DNA from: Microvirga aerophila
GTDB lineage: Bacteria > Pseudomonadota > Alphaproteobacteria > Rhizobiales > Beijerinckiaceae
Assembly (NCBI RefSeq): GCF_003332305.1
Contig: NZ_QOIO01000006.1
Location: 62,001-126,000 of the forward strand
DNA length: 64,000 nt
Reading direction: 5' to 3'
A model generated the notes under the pieces. It ran no database searches, had not been told where the DNA came from, and was given only the letters and a program-made list of their open reading frames with translations. The translations under genes and the position numbers were made by a program. Positions 34,753 to 42,903 of this stretch are shown here, piece by piece. Position 1 is the first letter of the stretch, and each line of letters starts with the position of its first letter.

Positions 34753-34953
34753 TTAGGCGATAATGTCGGGCGTGAGCTGGTCTTCGAGCTGGATGATCTG
34801 GTCCTTGAGGCCGAGCTTGCGCTTCTTCAGGCGCTGGATCTGAAGCTGATCCCCCGCGACCATGCGCTCCAAAGCCTCGATGGCCATGTCCAGGTCGCGA
34901 TGTTCCTGCTTCAATCGGGCGAGTTCCGATTCCAGTTCAAGCGTTTCTGTCAT
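34753..34953 (-). CDS. YdcH/DUF465 small coiled-coil protein
   Basis: 66 residues, nearly all one helical hairpin: [17 protein letters not shown] and [12 protein letters not shown]. That is the DUF465 pattern, with the conserved H-R-x-L-D and K-K-x-K-L-x-L-K-D. Function unknown. Divergent to a second DUF465 gene 199 bases away, so the two may share control. The short start at 34953 is chosen because the frame upstream of it is not protein-like. Confidence 0.85.
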   Translation of the reverse strand: MTETLELESELARLKQEHRDLDMAIEALERMVAGDQLQIQRLKKRKLGLKDQIIQLEDQLTPDIIA

Positions 34954-35152
34954 TGAAAGATCCAGATGGCCGATCCGCTCCGGGCGATCCGGCGAGAGGG
35001 CGAAATTATGCCCTTCGGCCTCATGGAGAGCAAGGTGATTCCGGGCCCTTTCATGCGGCAGCGCAGCGAAAATGTAACAATATTGGCCTTCGACTCGCCA
35101 CACTCTGCGTGTCACATTCGGCCTGTCGGAATATCGAATAGGAGGGACCGAC

Positions 35153-35332
35153 ATGGCGTTACAGAACCATTTGACGGAACTCGAACGGAAGCATCGGGCG
35201 CTCGAGCGCGAAATTCAGGATGCTCTGAACCACCCGTCTTTGGACGATACCAGACTTGTTGAGCTCAAGCGCAGGAAGCTTCAGCTCAAGGACGAGATCG
35301 CCAGGCTGCGTGACAACACGGTGGTGCATTAA
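35153..35332 (+). CDS. second YdcH/DUF465 small protein
   Basis: A 59-residue coiled-coil protein, M-A-L-Q-N-H-L-T-E-L-E-R-K-H-R-A-L at the start and L-K-R-R-K-L-Q-L-K-D-E-I in the second helix: the same K-H-R-x-L and K-L-x-L-K-D signature as the gene on the other strand. Strong ribosome site AGGAGGGA (35140-35147). Ends at TAA 35330-35332, with a good terminator beyond. The two divergent paralogues may form a heterodimer; that is inference. Confidence 0.88.
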   Translation: MALQNHLTELERKHRALEREIQDALNHPSLDDTRLVELKRRKLQLKDEIARLRDNTVVH

Positions 35333-35370
35333 CCAGGCAAAGCCTCACCTTCCCTGTACATTTCCCGAGT

Positions 35371-35406
35371 AAAGCCGTCGTTTCTCGAAGAAGCGGCGGC
35401 TTTTTT
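35371..35406 (+). terminator. rho-independent terminator after the DUF465 gene
   Basis: AGCCGTCG pairs with CGGCGGCT (35373-35401, one G-T pair), with an inner TTCT/AGAA stem, then TTTTTT. Confidence 0.85.
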
Positions 35407-35423
35407 GCTGCCGGCCTGACGCT

Positions 35424-36182
35424 CTAGAGAAGCATGCCCGCTCCATCGACGATGAGCTTCGCGCCAACCGCGATCAACAGCCCATACACGAGGGTGTAGA
35501 ACCGCTCGCCCGACACGTATCGAACGAGGCGCACGCCCGCCCATGTGGACGCGATGGCGAGCGGGAACAGGGCTGCGGCGGTGGCGAGGTTTTCAGGCGT
35601 AAGCTGGCCGAGGGCAAAGTAGGGCGGCACCTTCATCCAGTTGTTGACCGCGAAGAAGATCGCGCCGGTCCCGATGAACACGTCCCGGGCCAGCCGCTGC
35701 GGCATCACGTAGATCTGGAAGGGAGGCCCGCCCGCATGGGCGATCATGCTCGTGAAGCCCGTGACCCAGCCCCAGAAGATTCCGCGGGGCACATCGGAGC
35801 GCGTAGGCGCAGGCGGGGTCTTGCGGCGCTCCAGGACAATTCGGCGCAGCGCGAAGCCGACCGCGATCAACCCGACCGCGAGTCTGATGGCCGCGTCCGA
35901 GACCTGCGCCGCCAGAAGATAGCCCGTGCCGGTGCCCAGGATTGCGCTCGGAACCAGGATCATCACGTTCCGCCGGTCCCAGGAGTGCCGATAGACCCAC
36001 ACGGAGACGGCGTCCTGCACCAGCAGGATCGGCAGGATGATGGCCGCAGCCTGCACCGGCGAGAGGACAAGGGAGAGCAGGGGCATGGACAAAAGCCCGA
36101 GTCCCGAGAAGCCGCCCTTGGCGAGCCCGAGAAGCACGACCGCCGGGATGGCGGCGGCATAGAAAAGGGGATCAGTGATCAT
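35424..36182 (-). CDS. TauE/SafE family sulfite/anion exporter
   Basis: 252 residues with seven or eight hydrophobic segments. G-L-A-K-G-G-F-S-G-L-G near residue 20 and G-W-V-T-G-F-T-S-M-I-A-H-A-G-G-P-P near 118 are the paired TauE motifs. Family members move sulfite, sulfoacetate or other organosulfur anions. No sulfur-metabolism genes lie beside it, so the substrate is open. It is divergent from prpE with about 107 bases between. Confidence 0.9.
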   Translation of the reverse strand: MITDPLFYAAAIPAVVLLGLAKGGFSGLGLLSMPLLSLVLSPVQAAAIILPILLVQDAVSVWVYRHSWDRRNVMILVPSAILGTGTGYLLAAQVSDAAIRLAVGLIAVGFALRRIVLERRKTPPAPTRSDVPRGIFWGWVTGFTSMIAHAGGPPFQIYVMPQRLARDVFIGTGAIFFAVNNWMKVPPYFALGQLTPENLATAAALFPLAIASTWAGVRLVRYVSGERFYTLVYGLLIAVGAKLIVDGAGMLL

Positions 36183-36289
36183 GAAAACCCGCAGAAACTC
36201 GCCGAAAGTCGCCCCTGACCGCGGCGCGATTGCCTGCTACCACGGCAAGGCTTTCATGTCTCATGCGGTCAGAACAACGGGGTAACGCC

Positions 36290-38203
36290 ATGACATCAAC
36301 CCAAAGCCGCTATCACGACGTCTATGCGAGCTGGAAATCCGATCCCGTGCGCTTCTGGGAGGAGGCGGCGCGGGAGATCGACTGGATCAAGCCCGCCGAC
36401 AAGGTGTTCGACGCCGAGGCCGGCGCCTATGGCCGCTGGTTCGTAGGCGCCGAGTGCAACACCTGCCACAACGCTCTCGACCGGCATGTGGCCGGGCGAG
36501 GCGATCAGGCGGCGATCATCTACGACAGTCCGGTGACGGGCACAAAGCGCACCTTGACCTATGCGGAGCTGCGGGACGAGGTCGCGACGCTCGCGGCCCT
36601 TTTGCAGGACCTCGGCGTCGAGAAGGGGGATCGGGTCATCCTCTACATGCCGATGATCCCGGAGGCGGCCGTCGGCATGCTGGCCTGCGCCCGCATCGGC
36701 GCGGTCCATTCCGTGGTCTTCGGCGGCTTTGCCCCGAAGGAGCTCGCTACCCGTATCGAGGACGCACAGCCCAAGCTCATCCTGTCCGCCTCCTGCGGCA
36801 TCGAGGGAGCCCGCGTCATTCCCTATAAGCCCCTCTTGGACGAGGCGATCACGCTCTCCACGGCCAAGCCCGAGGCCTGTCTCATCTTCCAGCGTCCGCA
36901 ACTCGCCGCGTCCCTGGTCGAGGGCCGGGACCGCGACTGGAGCGAGGCGGTTGCAGGCGTCCGCGCCGCGGGCCGCCAGGCGGAGTGCGTGCCGGTGGCG
37001 GCGACCGATCCGCTTTATGTGCTCTATACCTCGGGCACGACCGGCAAGCCCAAGGGCGTGGTGCGGGACAACGGCGGCCACATGGTCGCGCTGAAATGGA
37101 CCATGCGCCACTTCTTCGGCGTCGAGCCCGGCGAGGTCTTCTGGGCGGCCTCCGACGTGGGCTGGGTGGTGGGCCATTCTTACATCGTCTATGCGCCGCT
37201 CTTCCACGGCGCGACCGCCATTCTCTACGAGGGCAAACCCATCGGCACACCGGATGCGGGCGCGTATTGGCGGGTTATCGCCGAGCATGGGGTCGTGACG
37301 ATGTTCACGGCGCCGACGGCCTTCCGGGCCATCCGCAAGGAAGATCCAAACGCCACCCTGCTGAAAGGTCATGACCTGTCGCGATTCCGGGCTCTGTTCC
37401 TCGCGGGCGAGCGGGCGGATCCTGACACGATCAAATGGGCCGAATCGGTGCTGAACGTGCCGGTCATCGACCATTGGTGGCAGACCGAAACCGGCTGGCC
37501 GGTCGCGGGCAATCCCATCGGGCTCGGGGCTCTGCCGGTCAAGTACGGTTCGCCCACCGTTCCCATGCCGGGCTACGTGCTCGACGTTCTCGACGAGAAC
37601 GGGAAGCCCGTTCCGCCCGACACGATGGGCTCCATCGTGATCAAGCTGCCGCTGCCTCCGGGCTGCCTGCCGACCCTGTGGAACGCGGACCAGCGTTTCC
37701 GGGAAGCGTATCTCTCGGTGTTCCCGGGCTACTACACCACCTCGGATGCGGGCTATCTGGACCAGGACGGCTATGTCTGGGTCATGGGTCGCACTGACGA
37801 CATCATCAACGTGGCGGGCCATCGCCTGTCCACCGGCGGCATGGAGGAGGTGCTGGCCTCTCACCCGGCAGTGGCCGAATGCGCGGTGATCGGCGTCAAG
37901 GACGCGCTGAAGGGTGAGGTGCCTTGCGGCTTCGTGGTGCTGAAATCCGGCGTCAACCGCCCGCCTGCGGAGGTCGAGACGGAGCTCGTGGGCTTGGTGC
38001 GCGAGAAGATCGGGCCCGTGGCGGCCTTTAAGCTCGCCATCACGGTGGGGCGCCTGCCCAAGACCCGGTCGGGCAAGATCCTGCGCGGGACCATGAAGAA
38101 GATCGCCGACGGCGATTCCTGGACGATGCCAGCCACCATAGACGACCCGATGATCCTCTCCGAAATCGGTGAGGCCCTGCGGGGCAGGGGGCTTGCGGGA
38201 TGA
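36290..38203 (+). CDS. prpE: propionyl-CoA synthetase (propionate-CoA ligase)
   Basis: ATP-dependent acyl-CoA ligase of the AMP-forming class, 637 residues. Motifs: Y-T-S-G-T-T-G-K-P-K-G near residue 245, W-W-Q-T-E-T-G-W-P for adenylate/acyl binding, and the C-terminal R-S-G-K-I-L-R-G-T with the acetylatable Lys near 597. The V-V-R-D-N-G-G-H stretch after the P-loop and the N-terminal Y-H-D-V-Y-A-S-W-K separate PrpE/ACSS3 from acetyl-CoA synthetase. Start ATG 36290 agrees with the family; the frame extends 20 codons upstream. It would activate propionate for the methylcitrate or methylmalonyl route. Confidence 0.93.
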   Translation: MTSTQSRYHDVYASWKSDPVRFWEEAAREIDWIKPADKVFDAEAGAYGRWFVGAECNTCHNALDRHVAGRGDQAAIIYDSPVTGTKRTLTYAELRDEVATLAALLQDLGVEKGDRVILYMPMIPEAAVGMLACARIGAVHSVVFGGFAPKELATRIEDAQPKLILSASCGIEGARVIPYKPLLDEAITLSTAKPEACLIFQRPQLAASLVEGRDRDWSEAVAGVRAAGRQAECVPVAATDPLYVLYTSGTTGKPKGVVRDNGGHMVALKWTMRHFFGVEPGEVFWAASDVGWVVGHSYIVYAPLFHGATAILYEGKPIGTPDAGAYWRVIAEHGVVTMFTAPTAFRAIRKEDPNATLLKGHDLSRFRALFLAGERADPDTIKWAESVLNVPVIDHWWQTETGWPVAGNPIGLGALPVKYGSPTVPMPGYVLDVLDENGKPVPPDTMGSIVIKLPLPPGCLPTLWNADQRFREAYLSVFPGYYTTSDAGYLDQDGYVWVMGRTDDIINVAGHRLSTGGMEEVLASHPAVAECAVIGVKDALKGEVPCGFVVLKSGVNRPPAEVETELVGLVREKIGPVAAFKLAITVGRLPKTRSGKILRGTMKKIADGDSWTMPATIDDPMILSEIGEALRGRGLAG

Positions 38204-38450
38204 GCCGCGAGCCCGATCGGGGCGGTGTGGGTCCGAGGACGTCACACAGGCTGCCGACGCGGCGCAAGCGCGGTTTGAGGCCATGCTGGCGCAGGTTCTC
38301 ACGACGGACGAGGAGGCGCTTGAGCATCAGGCCGCTAAGGGCACGCGGATGGCGGCCCGGCGACACGCCCGCAAAGCCAGGGCGACCTTCGAGCGAAATC
38401 GGACAAAGCCCCTCAAGCCCCGTAGGCGGGAGCCGAAGCGGGGCGACTGA
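38169..38450 (+). CDS. small basic hypothetical protein overlapping the prpE end
   Basis: An open frame of up to 93 residues. Its later part (A-A-Q-A-R-F-E-A-M-L-A-Q-V-L-T-T-D-E-E-A-L-E, then a run rich in Arg and Lys) reads like protein and uses G/C at most third positions. The start is unclear: GTG 38169 and TTG 38193 lie inside prpE, ATG 38283 is internal. A competing frame begins with an ATGA overlap at the prpE stop, but it is Arg/Ser/Pro-rich throughout and looks like a shadow. The charged tail would suit nucleic-acid binding. No family recognised. Confidence 0.4.
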   Translation: MRPCGAGGLRDEPRARSGRCGSEDVTQAADAAQARFEAMLAQVLTTDEEALEHQAAKGTRMAARRHARKARATFERNRTKPLKPRRREPKRGD

Positions 38451-38469
38451 GCCCGACAGCTTGAAATGA

Positions 38470-38495
38470 AAAGGCCCGGAGCGATCCGGGCCTTT
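38470..38495. terminator. bidirectional terminator between prpE unit and trcR
   Basis: AAAGGCCCGGA / TCCGGGCCTTT, 11 bp perfect, loop GCGA. Confidence 0.92.
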
Positions 38496-38502
38496 CGAAT
38501 TC

Positions 38503-39225
38503 TTACTCTTCGTCCTCATCGTCCGCTCGCCGGAGCTGCTTGAGCTTGGCGAAAACCGAATTGACGTCGATCTTCTCTTCCTCGACGGGCTTCGGACGGC
38601 TCATGTCGGCGAAGGGATCGTCGCGCCGCTCGGGAGCCGTCGAGACCTCGGCCGGCATCAGGGTGCCGCCGGTCTCCTGAACTTCCACGTGCGGACGATC
38701 CTTGGCGGCGCGCTGAACCTCGAAGTCGAGATCGATCTGCGAACACAGGCCCAGCGTCACCGGGTCCATCGGAGCAAGGCTCGCCGAGTTCCAGTGGGTC
38801 CGCTCGCGCACCTGCTGGATCGTGGTCTTGGTCGTGCCCACGAGGCGCATGATCTGCGCATCCTTCAGCTCGGGATGGTTGCGCACGAGCCAGAGGATCG
38901 CGTTGGGACGGTCGTGGCGGCGGGACACGGGAGTGTAGCGCGGTCCCTTCTTGACCCGCTTCTGCTCGGGCAGCTTCACGCGGGATTCGGCGATCTTGAG
39001 GCGATGGTCAGGGTTGCCCTGAGCCTTCTCGATCTCCTCGCGGGTCAGCTGGCCGGTGGTGATCGGATCGAGGCCCTTGATGCCTGCCGCAACTTCGCCG
39101 TCGGCGATACCCTTCACCTCGAGCGGGTGGAGCTTACAGAAATCGGCGATCTGCTCGAACGACAGCGACGTATTCTCGACGAGCCAAACGGCTGTCGCCT
39201 TCGGCATCAGCGGTCCCTGGGACAT
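38503..39225 (-). CDS. trcR: TrcR, DUF1013 RNA-polymerase-associated cell-cycle regulator
   Basis: 240 residues. The N-terminus M-P-K-A-T-A-V-W-L-V-E-N-T-S-L-S-F-E-Q-I, the central R-P-N-A-I-L-W-L-V-R-N-H-P-E-L and the HTH-like V-G-T-T-K-T-T-I-Q-Q-V-R-E-R-T-H-W are DUF1013 hallmarks, ending in an acidic tail D-D-E-D-E-E. In Caulobacter the DUF1013 protein TrcR travels with RNA polymerase and affects CtrA-dependent transcription and antibiotic tolerance (recalled from the literature). Start ATG 39225 is set by AAGGAG. Conserved across alphaproteobacteria; here a single gene with a terminator after it. Confidence 0.88.
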   Translation of the reverse strand: MSQGPLMPKATAVWLVENTSLSFEQIADFCKLHPLEVKGIADGEVAAGIKGLDPITTGQLTREEIEKAQGNPDHRLKIAESRVKLPEQKRVKKGPRYTPVSRRHDRPNAILWLVRNHPELKDAQIMRLVGTTKTTIQQVRERTHWNSASLAPMDPVTLGLCSQIDLDFEVQRAAKDRPHVEVQETGGTLMPAEVSTAPERRDDPFADMSRPKPVEEEKIDVNSVFAKLKQLRRADDEDEE

Positions 39226-39532
39226 GCCCGAATCTCCTTCAAGCCGGGCGCCAACCTGGCGGCGCCGCACGGCAAAACTCTCTTGCGCTCCGAACCGGTC
39301 GACCCGGAGCATCTCGTCTCACGATGTGAGGGAAACGAGTTGATTATAGGGATCGTGCCCCGATGTTGCAAATTTTAAAGGCGAAATGCGGCCATGCCGA
39401 TGCCTTTTTGATCGTGAGATCATGTAGTGTCGGCGGGCTCCGCTCCGGCCAGGGCAGCCGGAGGGCCCCGGCGTTGGCAAACGGGCCGTCCCGCACTAAT
39501 TTTCGGCTCGATCGTTCAGAAGGAGAGACGCC
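39226..39532. promoter_or_regulatory. divergent control region trcR / DUF1192
   Basis: This 307-base gap has no gene. It holds small palindromes CTCAC-GAT-GTGAG (39318-39330) and TGATC-GTGA-GATCA (39409-39422), and an AT-rich patch CAAATTTTAAAG (39367-39378). They may be operators or promoters; none is assigned. Confidence 0.3.
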
Positions 39533-39739
39533 ATGGCTTTCGATCCCTTCGCCGACGAACCGGCCGTCCAAGCGGCCGGGCATCAGGTCGGACAAGACCT
39601 GTCGATGTTGTCCATCGACGAAATCGACGAGCGCATCGCTCAACTCGAGCGCGAAATTTCCCGGCTCAAGGAGGCCCGGTCCGGCAAGGAGAGTTCACGC
39701 GCCGCCGCCAGCGCCTTTTTCAAGCTCGGTCAGGAATAA
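39533..39739 (+). CDS. DUF1192 small protein
   Basis: 68 residues, M-A-F-D-P-F-A-D-E then a coiled coil I-D-E-R-I-A-Q-L-E-R-E-I-S-R-L-K-E-A. DUF1192 is a short alphaproteobacterial family of unknown role. AAGGAGAGA gives a strong ribosome site. Followed by the candidate sRNA and rcdA on the same strand. Confidence 0.88.
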   Translation: MAFDPFADEPAVQAAGHQVGQDLSMLSIDEIDERIAQLEREISRLKEARSGKESSRAAASAFFKLGQE

Positions 39740-39799
39740 AGCGCTTTTTGTCACTCAGTTACGTTGTTTAACGGCTTTTTAAGGTTTCCGAGAGATAAA

Positions 39800-39899
39800 T
39801 GAGGCTATCCAGTTTCCTCTGGATGCCGAGTGGCTCCTATCCACTCTGTTTGACGCCTCCCTGTTATGACTTAGAGCCGCCTCTGGCGGCTCGATTTTT
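39800..39899 (+). ncRNA. candidate trans-acting sRNA with two anti-Shine-Dalgarno-like loops
   Basis: About 100 bases ending at a strong terminator. Hairpin 1 is ATCCAG-TTTCCT-CTGGAT (39807-39824). Hairpin 2 is GAGTGG-CTCCTAT-CCACTC (39828-39846). The unpaired stretch between hairpin 2 and the terminator holds GCCTCCC (39855-39861). All three exposed stretches contain CCT-rich sequence able to pair with ribosome-binding sites. This layout resembles the alpha-r14/cuckoo class of alphaproteobacterial sRNAs, though I cannot match it to a named family. It carries no ORF. A clear promoter is not visible, so it might also be the processed 3' UTR of the DUF1192 mRNA. Confidence 0.5.
39874..39899 (+). 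terminator. rho-independent terminator of the sRNA candidate
   Basis: GAGCCGCC-TCT-GGCGGCTC followed by GATTTTT. Confidence 0.9.
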
Positions 39900-39922
39900 G
39901 TCAGGCACCCTCCGGTTTAACC

Positions 39923-39937
39923 TTAACCGAGGGTTAG
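39923..39937. promoter_or_regulatory. putative CtrA-binding box upstream of rcdA
   Basis: TTAA, seven bases, TTAG (39923-39937), one base from the full consensus TTAA-N7-TTAA, 105 bases before the rcdA start. The same bases also form a palindrome TAACC-GAG-GGTTA. In Caulobacter rcdA is recalled to be CtrA-activated, so a feedback loop is plausible. Confidence 0.45.
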
Positions 39938-40042
39938 CGAAGCATCCGGCGCAAAGGCGCTCTATAATCATCTCCTAACGACAACATCACGCCCTCGTCC
40001 GACGACCCGGACCGAGGACGAGAAGCGCTTTGGAGACCCTTG

Positions 40043-40573
40043 GTGAGCGAACCCGACGTGATCAATCTTGGCGCCGGTCCGATCCGTTTCGGGCAGAGCT
40101 TCGTGCATTCCGAGGCCTTCAAGGTGCTGTTCCAGGAAGGCATGGAGCTCATCGAGGAAACGGCCGCCTATCTGGACGGCCCCGGGCGCGAGGATTCGCG
40201 GCTCATGGCGCGGGAACTGAGCGTCGTCTACGCCAGCGAGAGCATGCGCCTGACAACCCGCCTGATGCAGATCGCCTCCTGGCTCCTCCTGCAACGGGCC
40301 GTGGCCGAGGGCGAGATCACCCCCGATCAGGCCCACGAGGAGAAGAACCGGGTCCGCCTGTCGGCGCAGGACACCCCCACCACGGTGGGCGAGTTCGACG
40401 CGCTCCCGCCGCGCCTGCAGGAGCTGGTGGGCCTCGCGACGCGGCTCCATGCCCGCATCATCCACCTGGAAAGGCTGATCTCGGAACCCCAGGCCGCCCC
40501 TGAGCCGATCGCCGCGAATCCCGTCTCGGCCCAACTCGGACTGCTCGAACGGGCTTTCGGCAGCCACACCTGA
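40043..40573 (+). CDS. rcdA: RcdA-type regulator of CtrA degradation (DUF1465)
   Basis: 176 residues of the DUF1465 family: F-V-H-S-E-A-F-K-V-L-F-Q-E-G-M-E-L-I-E-E-T-A near residue 22, then the helix S-M-R-L-T-T-R-L-M-Q-I-A-S-W-L-L and a disordered tail. In Caulobacter, RcdA joins ClpXP with CpdR and PopA to deliver CtrA for proteolysis at the cell pole. The start is GTG 40043 with GGAG about eight bases before; TTG 40040 is in the same frame. CpdR is encoded at 4.1 kb of this window; PopA is not seen here. Confidence 0.85.
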   Translation: MSEPDVINLGAGPIRFGQSFVHSEAFKVLFQEGMELIEETAAYLDGPGREDSRLMARELSVVYASESMRLTTRLMQIASWLLLQRAVAEGEITPDQAHEEKNRVRLSAQDTPTTVGEFDALPPRLQELVGLATRLHARIIHLERLISEPQAAPEPIAANPVSAQLGLLERAFGSHT

Positions 40574-40581
40574 GACAAAGA

Positions 40582-40607
40582 AAAAGCCCCGCCGAAGCGG
40601 GGCTTTT
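40582..40607. terminator. bidirectional terminator rcdA / rpmE
   Basis: AAAAGCCCCGC-CGAA-GCGGGGCTTTT, an 11-bp perfect stem between converging genes. Confidence 0.94.
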
Positions 40608-40636
40608 CGCAACCGGATCCCTTGCGGATCGGCGGC

Positions 40637-40879
40637 TTACTTCTTGCCGAGGCCCAGGTTGCCGAACTTCGAGTTGAAGCGCGACAGACGGCCGCCGCGG
40701 TCGAGCAGCTGCTGCTGGCCGCCGGTCCAGGCCGGGTGGGTGTTCGGGTCGATGTCGAGGTTGAGCGTGTCGCCCTCTTTGCCGTAGGTCGACCGGGTCA
40801 TGTACTCGGTGCCGTTGGTCATGACGACCTTGATCATGTGGTAGTCGGGATGGTCGGTTTCTTTGCGCGCCATTGCCAT
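40637..40879 (-). CDS. rpmE: 50S ribosomal protein L31
   Basis: 80 residues. [14 protein letters not shown], then [15 protein letters not shown] and F-N-S-K-F-G identify L31; it is the cysteine-free type that needs no zinc, like the L36 encoded at 4.9 kb. It bridges the subunits near the central protuberance. Two start codons six bases apart (ATG-GCA-ATG) are possible; AAGGAC lies upstream of both. Confidence 0.94.
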   Translation of the reverse strand: MAMARKETDHPDYHMIKVVMTNGTEYMTRSTYGKEGDTLNLDIDPNTHPAWTGGQQQLLDRGGRLSRFNSKFGNLGLGKK

Positions 40880-41033
40880 AGTCCTTCTTGCGGCCAGCCA
40901 GTCTGGCTTACCGCAGCCTGAGATCGAGCCTGTCTGAATGATTGCGCGCCTATACCTCACTTAGGACCTTGAAACAAGCCGGTGGAAAGATGCTAAGTCC
41001 TTGAGCTCCCGAATTGTCGTAACGAAACCTGTG

Positions 41034-42824
41034 ATGGCCGAACCTTCCAACCGCCCGAAAGCCGCTCTCAGCTCGCTCAAGCCCCTGATCCCGTACGGCT
41101 TGGCCTATAAGGGGCGGATCGCAGCCGCGATTGCGGCGCTGGTCGTCGCCTCGGCAGCCACCCTCGTGGTGCCGATCGCCGTGCGCCGGGTGGTGGATTA
41201 CGGCTTCTCGGACCAGGGCAGGGCCTATATCGACGCCTATTTCGCCGTTCTGATCGTGGTCGTGGCCGTTCTGGCCGTCGCCAGCGCCATGCGCTACTAC
41301 CTGGTCATCACCCTGGGCGAGAGGGTGGTGGCGGACCTACGATCCGCCGTCTTCCGGCATCTCACGTCCCTCGATCCGGCGTTCTTCGACCAGACCAAGA
41401 CCGGCGAGATCGTCTCGCGCCTGACCGCCGACACCACCCAGGTGAAGGCCGCCTTCGGGGTCAGCGTGTCGATCGCGTTGCGCAACGCCGTCCTGTTCCT
41501 GGGCGCGCTTATCCTCATGGTGATCACGAGCCCCAAGCTCTCCGCCTTGGTGCTCATCGCCATTCCGGTCATCGTCCTGCCGCTGGTCTTCTCCGGCCGG
41601 GCCGTGCGCCGCCGGTCCCGAGCCGCTCAGGACCGGCTGGCCGACGCCTCGGCCTATGCGGCGGAGGCCATCGGGGCGGTGCGGACCATGCAGGCCTTCG
41701 GGATGGAGCGGCTCACCGCCTCCCGGTTCTCCGCCGCGGCCGAGGAAGCGTTCGATGCCGCCCGCATGTCCACCACCATGCGGGCGCTCTTGACCGGCAC
41801 CGGGATCTTTCTGGTCTCGGCGAGCGTCGTCGGCGTGCTCTGGTATGGGGCGCAGGACGTTCTGGTCGGCGAAATGACCGGAGGGCGGCTCTCGCAGTTC
41901 GTCCTCTATGCGGTCTTCGCCGCGAGTTCGCTGGGTCAGCTCTCGGAGGTTTACGGGGAACTCGCCCAAGCGGCCGGTGCGGCCGAGAGGCTCGGCGAGA
42001 TCCTGGCCGCAAAACCCGCCGTCGAGGCGCCCAAGGACCCGGTCGCCCTGCCGCAGCCGCCCCTGGGCACCGTCGCTTTCGAGGATGTGCGGTTCTTCTA
42101 CCCCACCAGAACCGAGCAGCCGGCCCTTCATGGGGTGTCGTTCAAGATCGCGCCCGGCGAGCGGGTGGCACTGGTCGGTCCCTCGGGAGCGGGCAAGAGC
42201 ACCGTTCTGCAGTTGCTGCTCCGGTTCTACGATCCTGTGAGCGGGTCAATCCTGGTCGACGGCGTGCCGATCCAGCGGGCCGACCCGTTTGAGCTGCGCC
42301 GGCGCATGGCCCTGGTGCCGCAGGAGCCGACGATCTTCGCCGCGAGCGTTCTCGACAACATCCGCTACGGCCAGGCCGACGCCACCGAGGACGCGGTGCG
42401 TCAGGCCGCGGCGCTTGCCTCCGCGGACGGTTTCATCCAGGCCTTGCCTCAAGGATACGAATCCATGATCGGCGAACGGGGCGTCACCCTCTCCGGGGGA
42501 CAGCGCCAGCGTCTCGCCATCGCGCGGGCCATTCTCAAGGATGCGCCGATCCTGCTCCTGGACGAGGCAACCTCGGCTCTCGACGCCGAGAGCGAGCGCA
42601 AGGTGCAGACCGCCCTCGACCGCCTGATGGAGGGGCGCACCACCCTCGTCATCGCCCATCGCCTGGCCACCGTGCGCTCGGCGGACCGGATCCTCGTGAT
42701 GGATCACGGCCGCATTGTCGAGGAGGGCACCCACGACACGCTTCTGGCTCAGAGCGGGCTCTATGCGCGCCTGGCGCGGCTCCAGTTCACCAGCCAGGGT
42801 GGGCGCGCGGAGGCCGCAGAATAG
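41034..42824 (+). CDS. ABC exporter, fused permease and ATPase (MsbA/BmrA-like)
   Basis: 596 residues: six membrane helices (about 25-310) then an ATPase domain with Walker A G-P-S-G-A-G-K-S-T near 381, signature L-S-G-G-Q-R-Q-R near 486, Walker B I-L-L-L-D-E near 506 and the H-loop I-A-H-R-L. A homodimer should export a lipid, peptide or drug across the inner membrane. G-E-R-V-V-A-D-L-R-S-A-V-F-R-H is the usual coupling-helix region. The substrate is not evident, and essential MsbA would need LPS-gene context that is missing here. Confidence 0.93.
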   Translation: MAEPSNRPKAALSSLKPLIPYGLAYKGRIAAAIAALVVASAATLVVPIAVRRVVDYGFSDQGRAYIDAYFAVLIVVVAVLAVASAMRYYLVITLGERVVADLRSAVFRHLTSLDPAFFDQTKTGEIVSRLTADTTQVKAAFGVSVSIALRNAVLFLGALILMVITSPKLSALVLIAIPVIVLPLVFSGRAVRRRSRAAQDRLADASAYAAEAIGAVRTMQAFGMERLTASRFSAAAEEAFDAARMSTTMRALLTGTGIFLVSASVVGVLWYGAQDVLVGEMTGGRLSQFVLYAVFAASSLGQLSEVYGELAQAAGAAERLGEILAAKPAVEAPKDPVALPQPPLGTVAFEDVRFFYPTRTEQPALHGVSFKIAPGERVALVGPSGAGKSTVLQLLLRFYDPVSGSILVDGVPIQRADPFELRRRMALVPQEPTIFAASVLDNIRYGQADATEDAVRQAAALASADGFIQALPQGYESMIGERGVTLSGGQRQRLAIARAILKDAPILLLDEATSALDAESERKVQTALDRLMEGRTTLVIAHRLATVRSADRILVMDHGRIVEEGTHDTLLAQSGLYARLARLQFTSQGGRAEAAE

Positions 42825-42903
42825 GCCGGTTGAACAAAGTCCTAGACTTTCCTGTTAAGAGAGAGCCGACCGAAGGTCGGTTCCTTCATTCGGGAGAGCG
42901 AGC

